Source: Sulfurisphaera javensis
GTDB taxonomy: Archaea; Thermoproteota; Thermoprotei_A; Sulfolobales; Sulfolobaceae
Assembly (NCBI RefSeq): GCF_041154675.1
Contig: NZ_AP031322.1
Span: 1,983,812-2,047,811 of the forward strand
Direction of reading: 5' to 3'
DNA: 64,000 nt
In this document: piece by piece, positions 1 to 7,053 of the stretch
How positions within the stretch are numbered: position 1 is the first letter of the stretch
How the letters are laid out: the number at the start of each line of letters is the position of its first letter
The notes under the pieces: model-generated
What the model saw: only the letters and a program-made list of their open reading frames with translations
Databases searched by the model: none
Told to the model about the DNA's origin: nothing
Made by a program: the position numbers and the translations under genes

Positions 1-609
1 GAGAACAAAACTGTGAATTCTACTGTTTTAGCGACTTTATTTTTTGAAATGAATAATTATATCTTAGTTGCTAATCCAATAAACAACACAACATATAATG
101 TAACAGTTTATACGATAAATAAGGCTTATAGTTATTCATCTAACTTTAACTTCTCCTCAGCCGCTATTGCTTCATTGCTTTCGCAGGAACTAGGACTCTT
201 TACTTCATTTGTAGGTGTTGGTGTACCTAGTGTTCCATTTAATTCATACTTAGTCTCTTCAGAAAATGGAACCGTTAGCTTTGCCTTATTTGGGTCTAAT
301 GGTAGCATAGTTTATTCTTCTACTATACCCAAGGCTTATGCAATAAATGGAGTTCCGTTAGTTATAGTTACTAATGCTAGCAATACATATTACATTGCAT
401 ATGAAGTTAAAAGTTCAAACTCTACTTCGATAAACTTAATGATTATTAATCAAACTACTCCAGTGACTACAACAACTACAAAACAAGCATCTACAACTAC
501 ATCAACTATTACCTCATCATCTTCTTCAATAAGCCCATTAATTATTGTTGGTATAGTAATAGTAATAATAGTAATTACTATTGGCGTAATCTTATTAAGA
601 AAAAGGTAA
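1..609 (+). CDS. C-terminal part of a Ser/Thr-rich, membrane-anchored surface protein (5' truncated by window)
   Basis: The reading frame is open from the first base of the window, so this is the end of a longer gene; the GTG at 13 is only the first internal start-type codon. The visible ~200 residues are rich in Asn, Ser and Thr with many N-x-S/T sequons. A Thr/Ser tract at about residues 150-170 is followed by one hydrophobic segment at about 172-194 and a short basic tail (RKR). That is the layout of an extracellular archaeal protein held on the membrane by a C-terminal anchor, with the Ser/Thr tract as a glycosylated stalk. No catalytic motif is visible in this part. It could be a binding protein, protease or adhesin; the family cannot be named from the tail alone. 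Confidence 0.7.
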   Translation, partial: ENKTVNSTVLATLFFEMNNYILVANPINNTTYNVTVYTINKAYSYSSNFNFSSAAIASLLSQELGLFTSFVGVGVPSVPFNSYLVSSENGTVSFALFGSNGSIVYSSTIPKAYAINGVPLVIVTNASNTYYIAYEVKSSNSTSINLMIINQTTPVTTTTTKQASTTTSTITSSSSSISPLIIVGIVIVIIVITIGVILLRKR

Positions 610-610
610 A

Positions 611-622
611 TTCTTTTTTTTT
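611..622 (+). terminator. Poly-T run after the surface protein gene
   Basis: A T-rich run (TTC followed by nine T) begins one base after the stop codon of the surface-protein gene. Oligo-T tracts at gene ends are the usual intrinsic termination signal in Sulfolobales. No hairpin precedes it. Confidence 0.45.
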
Positions 623-841
623 AAATAATTTGTTTTATTTTAAGTTAGAATTAAAATGATAAGGATAGGATATGTTATAATTAAACCTTAATTTTAGTGG
701 TAGCAGAACGATTTTCTTTACACTTATGAAAGCAAGGAATGAAGCAAAACAGCAGAAAGTATACTTAAGCTAATAACGACACAATTGAAGCAAAACAAAC
801 AGCATTACATGTAAATTTTATCATGTAGATGTTCTATTTAA

Positions 842-1264
842 TTATCCCTCCCTAAACCATCCTTCCTTTGTCTTCTTATAACCTACAATTCTTTTCTCAA
901 CTTCCTTCTTCAGTTCGTCATATATAGATAGATCATCACAAATGAGTTTGCCTTCATAAAAGGCATCAATAACTATGGTATTAAATTCTTTGATTGCTTC
1001 CTTTACCTTATCAACGGGGATAAAATGGAGATCAACTTCAGCCCATGGTAAAGGTGGTTTTTCGTAACCAATTACAAGTAAATCCCAATCACTGTAGATT
1101 TTATTATCACCTCTAGCCCTAGAACCGAAAAGGATTACAGTATATTTCTTTTTCTCACAAAGAGATGCAATATACTCCTTAGCCTCTTTCTCCTCTTTCT
1201 TGTATAACTCAAGTAAGTCAGAAAGTAGAGAGTAATCTTTCCATGCATCTGACACATTTCTCAC
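842..1264 (-). CDS. Minimal nucleotidyltransferase (MNT-domain protein, antitoxin-type partner of HEPN)
   Basis: This 140-residue protein has the nucleotidyltransferase signature: Gly47-Ser48 followed by Asp59-x-Asp61 (GSRARGD...SDWD), the GS(x)10DxD pattern of the polymerase-beta superfamily. A helical region (about residues 10-38) precedes the domain. It lies directly downstream of, and overlaps by 47 bp, a HEPN-domain gene on the same strand. HEPN/MNT pairs are established type VII toxin-antitoxin modules in which the MNT protein AMPylates and silences the HEPN RNase. Here that role is inferred from gene order and motif. The catalytic residues look intact. The ATG start at 1264 gives a normal length for the family. 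Confidence 0.8.
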   Translation of the reverse strand: MRNVSDAWKDYSLLSDLLELYKKEEKEAKEYIASLCEKKKYTVILFGSRARGDNKIYSDWDLLVIGYEKPPLPWAEVDLHFIPVDKVKEAIKEFNTIVIDAFYEGKLICDDLSIYDELKKEVEKRIVGYKKTKEGWFREG

Positions 1265-1640
1265 CTTCAGACTTATCTAAATCAACTAGGCTTTCTTCTG
1301 GGTAACGTGATCCAGTATAAAGAGTAGAAAGATAAGTGGCACATTCCATAATTTCATTGTCTACTTCCACATTTTTTATCTTTTTTACTTCCTCGATAAG
1401 CCTTTTTAATGAATGCGTGTAAATGATACTACCAGTATTTTGAACTAGTATACCTTTGAGTTTAAGTTCTACTGCCATATGACTATGGAAACAAGCTTCT
1501 GGATAGAAACCACGTTCAAGTAATAATTTTGCTACAATTCTTTCTCTCTCACTCTTTTCATTTTGCCATATGATATTGTTGAAAATTAAACAAAAAGGAG
1601 TTTGGATAATCAGATAGAATGAATTAACAGCAAAAACCAA
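1218..1640 (-). CDS. HEPN-domain protein, toxin-type partner of MNT
   Basis: Residues from about 25 onward fit the HEPN family: a W-x6-ER helix, then an LLERGFYPEACFHSHMA segment and a central HSLKRLIEEVKK helix. The first ~24 residues, read from a TTG at 1640, are hydrophobic and unlike the short N-terminus usual for HEPN proteins. Either the true start is a non-canonical codon near 1570 or the 5' end has been altered. The RNase motif R-x4-6-H expected of active HEPN toxins is not obvious: the C-terminal half has an Arg in the segment SRYPEE but no His at the right distance. The pair with the downstream nucleotidyltransferase suggests a HEPN/MNT module, possibly with a degenerate toxin. Start and activity are both uncertain. 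Confidence 0.65.
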   Translation of the reverse strand: MVFAVNSFYLIIQTPFCLIFNNIIWQNEKSERERIVAKLLLERGFYPEACFHSHMAVELKLKGILVQNTGSIIYTHSLKRLIEEVKKIKNVEVDNEIMECATYLSTLYTGSRYPEESLVDLDKSEGEKCVRCMERLLSTF

Positions 1641-1864
1641 TGTCTTTCAAGGAATAGTCTTTTTACATTTACATGTTTAAGAATAACTTAAGCTTAAAGA
1701 AGATTGGAAAAGCTAGCCATAATTACGTACTCAACTAGAAGTTTACTCTTATCTCTAATTTATTTTCTTCCTAATTTATCAGACGTTTACAGAAAATAAG
1801 TTCTTTAAGCCAAAACAGAAAGAAGACTTTTGTATAAACTAATCTAATTATGCAATATTTATTT

Positions 1865-3070
1865 CTATACTGATGACTCTTTGTCTTGATATTGTTGAGT
1901 TATGAGGAATTTCCATAGAGGGATTAACTCAACTTCTTTCCCGTCTATTTTTTCTTTTCCTTCAGTATCCCACGTTATGATGATTAATTTGTGATTTTTG
2001 AATTTGTCAGAAAACTTTCTTAATCCCCTAAATTCCCTTTCATCTATCCCTCCAGCATCATAAGTAACTTGTATTGCTAAATCTTTAGTTACAAAATCAA
2101 CTTCTCCAGTACCGTTAGAGTAATAGTACACATCTTTATACCTCTTGTAAAGTTCAAGGAAGACTAGGTTTTCCATTAGTTTTCCTATTTCAAAACCCTT
2201 GAGAACGTTAAATATTCCAGTGTCAATTACGTAGACTTTCCTTGAAAGAGTATATTTCTCCAAGGACTTCCCAGTAAATCTCTTTATGAAGAAAAATAGG
2301 TAAGCGTTTGATAAGCAAATGAAGTAATTTTCTACTGATTAGTGAGATAGATTAAATGCGTTTGCTAATCTTCGAGTTGATACTTCTTTTTCAAGTCAGC
2401 TAAGCCTTTAATGTCTTTTCTTGTTCTGCACCTTAATAAAACGTCTCTAGTCACTGTAAAGGTTAGTTAAGTACTCTCTGACGTTGAATTTAAATGTTTC
2501 GGGAAAACCGCCTTGCTGAAGGTAATTCCTTAACTCATCTTTTAATTTCGCTATTCCTCTGGTTGTTTCTTCGATCTTAACATCTTTGTATTTTAAATAT
2601 TCTCTAAAAGAAAAAGGGAAGACTTGAAAGTCTAAGTGCCTACCAGTTAAATATGTTGCCATTTCTTCGCTCATTAATCTAGCGTTACTTCCAGTTACTA
2701 TGACTGGATAATTTTCCCTTATTCTAGATACGAAAAGTTCCCATCCTTCAACGTTTTGTATCTCATCAAGAATTATAACATCTATCTTTTTCTTTATTTG
2801 ATAACCCGCTTCAAGAATTTTATTTAGTTCATTTGCTTTAATTCCGTATAGCCTTTCGTCATCAAAGTCTACTCTTAAGTATTCTTTCCCTCTTGCAAGT
2901 TGTATTGCAAATATTGATTTTCCAGCTCTTCTAGGGCCAGTTATTAAATATGCAGTATTGTGTGAGATGGAGTACTTGTATTCTCTTTCTATTATTTTCT
3001 CTCTTTCGAGTTTATCCTTTAGTAATGCTTCTTGGTCTAAAATTATTCTTCTTATTTCCTCAACTTCCAC
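1865..3070 (-). pseudogene. Broken archaeal AAA ATPase (AAA_14 plus DUF4143 type)
   Basis: The N-terminal part (3070 down to 2447, GTG start) has a Walker A motif at residues 45-52 (GPRRAGKS) and a Walker B region (VIILDEIQN). The C-terminal part (2263 down to 1865) is the DUF4143-like nuclease-fold domain. Between them, reading continues only by shifting frame. After LYSD and a stop at 2447, another frame gives VTRDVLLRCRTRKDIKGLADL. A third frame then gives RLANAFNLSH, an in-frame stop, and SVENYFICLSNAY running into the C-terminal part. The order of these fragments matches intact family members, so one gene has suffered at least two frameshifts and one nonsense change. Such ATPases are common, often mobile accessory genes in Sulfolobales. 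Sequencing error is less likely given three separate lesions. Confidence 0.85.
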
Positions 3071-3100
3071 AATAGACAGAGGAGTTGAAAGTTTAAAAAT

Positions 3101-3154
3101 CTGTCAAATAATATTTGACAGAATAACGGAAAACTGTAAAATACTATTTGACAG
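3101..3154. promoter_or_regulatory. Pair of 21-bp palindromes upstream of the ATPase promoter
   Basis: Positions 3101-3121 are a perfect inverted repeat with 9-bp arms (CTGTCAAAT / ATTTGACAG) around a 3-bp centre. Positions 3134-3154 hold a second copy that differs at two bases. The two centres are 33 bp apart, about three helical turns, so the sites face the same side of the helix. On the minus strand they sit immediately upstream of a TATA-like ATTTTTAAAC (3091-3100), which would start transcription near the GTG at 3070 of the broken ATPase gene. The arrangement suggests an operator for a dimeric regulator. The regulator is not identified. Confidence 0.55.
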
Positions 3155-3420
3155 TCCTTGTTTTTTTAGTTAAAATAACGTTAGGGCATACAGTTTACTA
3201 TTTAAATTGCTTTTAACAAATTTGAAAATATCTTTTGAAGGGAAAAACAAGCAATATACTGTACTTAATTGCATAAGCTAACATAATTCTTATGTTTAAG
3301 TAGTAATTTTCTAGTTAAAAAATTTCATAATGAAGTTTACATGTAATGATATTAGAATATGGGTTATTTCGTATTCCTCAGCCTAAAACTTCTTAGTTTT
3401 TGTTCTTATAAGTACCGTGA

Positions 3421-3647
3421 AAGAACATAGCAGAGATTTTTTGCAAGCCTTTCAATGAGGAAGAAATTATGAGGGAATTAAAATACTAAATCTTCATTAC
3501 GTAATTAACGGTTATGATAAACATCTGCTTGACAAAATTGAATTACAAAGACTAAGCTTTTATGGGAATAAGAATTTATGTAAAGAGAGTAAGATTAAGA
3601 AAGTGTTAGAGATTCTTGATCCAATAACAGTGATCAAGCCGTGCTGA
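3421..3647 (+). pseudogene. Unassigned coding remnant in the 3155-3887 gene-poor stretch
   Basis: The 800 bases before the hydrogenase-related operon hold no intact gene. Within them, one frame reads KNIAEIFCKPFNEEEIMREL and stops. From about 3480 a frame one base away continues as NLHYVINGYDKHLLDKIEL, then RLSFYGNKN and KKVLEILDP, to a stop at 3647. The mix of charged and hydrophobic residues looks like real protein, so this may be a frameshifted fragment of a lost gene. I cannot assign a family; an old transposase is possible given the neighbouring element. Nothing supportable was seen in 3155-3420 or 3650-3860. Confidence 0.3.
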
Positions 3648-3887
3648 TTCCTCTCACAGAATAAAAGGGAATTATAGTTATTAAACCGAAACTCTAATCT
3701 TAATTCTAAGAAGCTTAAGAATTTTCCGGAAAGAATAAAGCGTGCCTTCTCCTAATATTTGTCTAATAGAAGTAACTAAGTCTGAAGAAGATATATGATT
3801 TTCCTAGTCTTTAATTATAAATTTAAACATGTAAAGGAAATTTTAGAAAATAGTTTTTTAACTATTAACTTTTTTATAGTAAGTGAA

Positions 3888-3991
3888 GGGGATGGCGTCC
3901 CCCTGAGGGGGGGGATTGATTTTTACCCCCTCAAACCGCCCGATCAATGAGGGCTGATGACGCCTACTTCTCTAGAAGTAGGTGAAAGCCC
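3888..3991 (+). mobile_element. GC-rich structured block, probable IS200/IS605-type right end (omega-RNA-like scaffold) without its transposon genes
   Basis: This ~100-bp block is strikingly GC-rich in an AT-rich genome and can fold almost throughout. GGGGA (3888-3892) pairs with TCCCC (3898-3902). A G run (3907-3914) can pair with CCCCC (3926-3930). ATTGAT in that loop (3915-3920) is complementary to ATCAAT (3943-3948), a possible pseudoknot. GGGCT (3951-3955) pairs with AGCCC (3987-3991) and encloses a perfect 8-bp stem, CCTACTTC (3963-3970) with GAAGTAGG (3975-3982), and a 4-base loop. Pseudoknotted, hairpin-rich right ends of this sort are typical of IS200/IS605 and TnpB elements, whose 3' end makes the TnpB guide RNA. 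No tnpA or tnpB remains nearby. The assignment rests on structure and recollection of such ends, not on a search. Confidence 0.5.
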
Positions 3992-3992
3992 A

Positions 3993-5306
3993 GTGTTGAA
4001 TCTAGTATTAACTCTAATATTAACTCCTATATTAGCTAATGCTTTTTATTTTAAAGGTATAAAATACTCTACTATAGCATCTGGAATATATCTCGTTTTT
4101 ATTTCTTTATTAATGCTTTATTTTCACTTTAACATTCAGAACGAGTATTTTTTCGTTAGTAATATAACTTTATATTTCATACTAATGGTTTCTTCAATTT
4201 ATTTGCTATCTTCTATCTTCTCTATGAGTTATTTGAAAGTAGAGGAGATGAGAATAAGCGAGAGACTATATTTTCTATTGCTGAACTTTTTCGCCTCTTC
4301 TATGCTATTTTCATTGGTTATAAACAATTTGGGTCTTATGTGGGTTGGTATAGAGGCTACTACTATCTCTACTGTTCTTTTGGTTTCAGCTGAAAAGTCT
4401 GAGGTTGCATTAGAAGCATCTTGGAGATACTTAATCTTGGTTTCAGCTGGGGTTACTTTTGCTTTTATTTCTGTAATACTTTTTTATTATTATTATCATA
4501 CTTTAACTATCTCTACGTTATTGACTGAAAAATATAATGGTGGTTTGGTTCTTAAGTTTGCCTCAGCAATAGGTCTTATAGGTTTCGGGACTAAAGTGGG
4601 AGTTTTTCCGGTAAATACTTGGTTACCAGATGCTCATAGTGAAGCTCCACCTCCAATAAGTGCTATGTTTTCTGGTGTTTTATTGCCAGTAGCATTGTAT
4701 GTTCTTCATATAATTTATCAGATTTCTCCTTTACCTACATTGTATTCTTGGTTTGCTGTAATATCTATAGTTGTTTCATCTTTAATTATGGCAAGTCAAA
4801 CTAACATAAAGAGGCTTTTTGCCTATTCAACTATAGAGAATATGAACTTAGCCTTGTTAGGAATTACTTATGGGTCTTTATTTGGAGTTATAATTCTTCT
4901 TATATCCCACGCTTTTGGAAAAGCTGGAGCGTTTTATTCCTCTGGGTTAATCCTTACGAGTGTAGGAAGTAAGAGGATAGATAATTATGGATTATGGAGA
5001 TTACGATTTACTCCATATTCTTTGATTTTGTCATCTTTAGCAGTAACTGGTGCTCCTCCTTTTGGAACTTTTATAGGAGAATTCTTAATATTATCCACTG
5101 TTTTGCATTACTCAATATTTCAATTTATTATAGTATTAATATCATTAGCTATAGCTTTTATTTCTATAAATTTCCATGTTAGTAGGATGGTCTTTAAAGG
5201 GGAGAGGGCTTTAATGGATGAAAACAAGGTAATGGGTTTTGTGTCTCTTATTTCTTCTATTATATCATTAGGCATTGGTGTTTATATCATATGGTGGGTT
5301 TTATGA
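3993..5306 (+). CDS. Antiporter-like membrane subunit of an Ehr (hydrogenase-related) complex, NuoN/MrpD type
   Basis: This is a polytopic membrane protein of about 437 residues with some 13-14 hydrophobic segments. It contains the Proton_antipo_M-type core: WVGIEATTISTVLLV, a Glu in TM5, then GTKVGVFPVNTWLPDAHSEAPPPISAMFSG with the conserved Lys and His. This family pumps or conducts ions in complex I and group 4 hydrogenases. It is the first gene of six that are closely packed or overlapping. An upstream ATG at 3957 would place 12 residues inside the structured insertion-like block, so GTG 3993 or TTG 3996, just after that block, is the more natural start. The next gene begins with ATGA overlapping this stop codon. 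Confidence 0.8.
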   Translation: MLNLVLTLILTPILANAFYFKGIKYSTIASGIYLVFISLLMLYFHFNIQNEYFFVSNITLYFILMVSSIYLLSSIFSMSYLKVEEMRISERLYFLLLNFFASSMLFSLVINNLGLMWVGIEATTISTVLLVSAEKSEVALEASWRYLILVSAGVTFAFISVILFYYYYHTLTISTLLTEKYNGGLVLKFASAIGLIGFGTKVGVFPVNTWLPDAHSEAPPPISAMFSGVLLPVALYVLHIIYQISPLPTLYSWFAVISIVVSSLIMASQTNIKRLFAYSTIENMNLALLGITYGSLFGVIILLISHAFGKAGAFYSSGLILTSVGSKRIDNYGLWRLRFTPYSLILSSLAVTGAPPFGTFIGEFLILSTVLHYSIFQFIIVLISLAIAFISINFHVSRMVFKGERALMDENKVMGFVSLISSIISLGIGVYIIWWVL

Positions 5307-6436
5307 AGAGAATTATAGGTAAACTTGGGAAATATTGCTTATATTCTGATTCAGTTATTGAGGGTGAATGCCCAGAAGTGAAAGAGGAGGAAGAAATGGG
5401 AAGAGTTGTTGGTTCTTTCACTTTTACTTATGGTCCTTCAGCTGGCGGTTTATTTGAATCTGTCAAAATGGAGATAGATACTTTTGGAGAGTATATAAGG
5501 AAGATTGCAGTTGATCCTTACTTTAAGTTAAGGGAGATAAAAGTTTTAGGAAAGAACATAGATGATGCTCTGCTTTTGATAGAGAGAATTAACGCTTCTT
5601 TCTCTGCCTCTCACAGTATTGCGTTTATTTCAGCCATTGAGAAATTTTCAGACGGAGAAACAAACCCAGATGTTAGTTACTTAAGGATATTAGAGATAGA
5701 GCTTGAAAGGATAAGGAATAACTTGTTTGTTATAGAGAGAATGGCTGAATCTGCTGGCTTCTTAGTACCTGCATATCAGTTGCTTTATTTAATAGAAAAA
5801 GTGAACAGAAAGATTGGAAAAATATTTGGGCATAGGTACTTTTTTGGGGTTAATTCGTTGAATGAGGTTAGAATAATTGATGATAATGTGAAGTTTGATG
5901 ATATAGAAAGGGAGTTTAAAGAAATTTACCCAGATATAATTAAAAACAGAATATTTATAGATAGATTGCAAAATAATGGAGTTATAAAGGACGAGAGGAG
6001 TATAGGACCAGTTGCTAGGGCTGCTGGGTTTGAGTATGATGCAAGGAGGGAGGATTTACATTTGCCTTATAATGATTTTGATTTTTCGATACCAAGATAT
6101 GATACTGGTGATGCTTTTGGGAGATTAATAGTTAGGGCTGAAGAGGTGTTTGAATCTCTAAGGATTATTTCTCAAATCAAACTAAAAAGAGCTAGACAAA
6201 GTATTAAGGTAAATGAAGGAGAAGGAATTGGAAGGGTTGAGAGTCCTTCTGGTGATTTAGCTTATAATGTTTCTATAAGTAATGGTAAAGTAATTGATTT
6301 GAATTTACTATCGCCATCTTCAATAAATATTAAATTTTTCTCTAAATCTATGGTAAAAAACATTTTTACAGATTTTCCATTTAATTGGGAAAGTTTTGGA
6401 ATTTGGATCTCTGAAGTTGGGGTGAAGTTTGTATGA
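5303..6436 (+). CDS. Large-subunit homologue of group 4 hydrogenases lacking NiFe ligands (Ehr large subunit)
   Basis: The protein (377 residues from ATG 5303, which overlaps the previous stop as ATGA) matches the NuoD/HycE-type large subunit: FTYGPSAGG near the N-terminus, GPVARAAGFEYDAR in the middle and the RYDTGDAFGR segment. In true NiFe hydrogenases the first ligand motif reads ERICGIC; here it is ERINASF, with Asn97 and Phe100 in place of the two cysteines. The second motif DPCxxC is replaced by FPFNWE at 358-363. All four metal ligands are therefore missing, so the subunit should not bind NiFe or make hydrogen. This fits the described energy-converting-hydrogenase-related (Ehr) complexes. 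Its actual electron carrier or quinone chemistry is unknown. Confidence 0.8.
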   Translation: MKRIIGKLGKYCLYSDSVIEGECPEVKEEEEMGRVVGSFTFTYGPSAGGLFESVKMEIDTFGEYIRKIAVDPYFKLREIKVLGKNIDDALLLIERINASFSASHSIAFISAIEKFSDGETNPDVSYLRILEIELERIRNNLFVIERMAESAGFLVPAYQLLYLIEKVNRKIGKIFGHRYFFGVNSLNEVRIIDDNVKFDDIEREFKEIYPDIIKNRIFIDRLQNNGVIKDERSIGPVARAAGFEYDARREDLHLPYNDFDFSIPRYDTGDAFGRLIVRAEEVFESLRIISQIKLKRARQSIKVNEGEGIGRVESPSGDLAYNVSISNGKVIDLNLLSPSSINIKFFSKSMVKNIFTDFPFNWESFGIWISEVGVKFV

Positions 6437-7053
6437 ACTGGTTTTTGAAGGGTTTAAAAAAGGGTATAAAGACTGAAAGGGTTATACAAAAGAATGAAAT
6501 TGCTTTATGGTCTACAAGGATAATGAAGGCTAAGGAAAATGGAAAAGTCAGTTGCCCAACTAGTGCTATAGAAAATAGTATATGGAATCCAGAAAGGTGT
6601 ATCTTTTGTGGTAGATGTTATCCTTACTATTATCCTAACGGTGATGAGGACATTTTTGAGGTAAAGCAAAATAATAAGTTGTTTAAACGGTCTTTTTATG
6701 TTTATCCTATAGATGTTGGTACTTGTAGTGGATGTAACTTTGAGGTAAAATTGTTAGCTTCTCCTCAATATGACATGACAAGGTTTGGGATATTTTTCAC
6801 AAATACTCCTAGACATGCTGATGCACTTTTAGTAATGGGTGTAATCACTGAAAGGATGGAAGAGGTTCTGGAGAGAGCTTACGATGCTATGCCTAATCCT
6901 AAATTAGTTATTACCATAGGCACTTGTGCTATTTCTGGTGGTATAATTGGGAGGAATCCTAAGATAAAACCTGATGTAGTAGTTTATGGTTGTCCTCCAA
7001 ATCCTTACACTATTCTTAAAGCGTTAATAAAGGCTAAAGGTGACAAGTTATGA
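6433..7053 (+). CDS. Fe-S small subunit (NuoB/HycG type) with an N-terminal ferredoxin-like segment
   Basis: The C-terminal two thirds is a NuoB-like domain with four cysteines (98, 101, 165, 187), in the contexts GTCSGCNFE, GTCAISGG and GCPPNP, suitable for the single proximal 4Fe-4S cluster next to the large subunit. PRHADALLVMGVITERM is also typical. The N-terminal part resembles the NuoI/HycF ferredoxin: SCPTSAIE, then CIFCGRC at 56-62, but the fourth ligand of CxxCxxCxxxC is Tyr66. The protein thus looks like a fusion of a reduced ferredoxin module with the small subunit. It overlaps both neighbours through ATGA junctions, so translation of the operon is probably coupled. Confidence 0.82.
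   Translation: MNWFLKGLKKGIKTERVIQKNEIALWSTRIMKAKENGKVSCPTSAIENSIWNPERCIFCGRCYPYYYPNGDEDIFEVKQNNKLFKRSFYVYPIDVGTCSGCNFEVKLLASPQYDMTRFGIFFTNTPRHADALLVMGVITERMEEVLERAYDAMPNPKLVITIGTCAISGGIIGRNPKIKPDVVVYGCPPNPYTILKALIKAKGDKL

Noticed and set aside
735-800. Direct repeat TGAAGCAAAACA in the gap before the MNT gene
   Set aside because: Only two short copies in AT-rich DNA, with no spacer regularity, so neither CRISPR nor an element end is supported.
2958-3173. Plus-strand frame opposite the ATPase gene
   Set aside because: Antisense shadow of the ATPase 5' end with its palindromes; no coding character.
3957-3992. ATG 3957 as start of the NuoN-like protein
   Set aside because: The 12 added residues are the hairpin of the insertion-like block and do not resemble the family's N-terminus.
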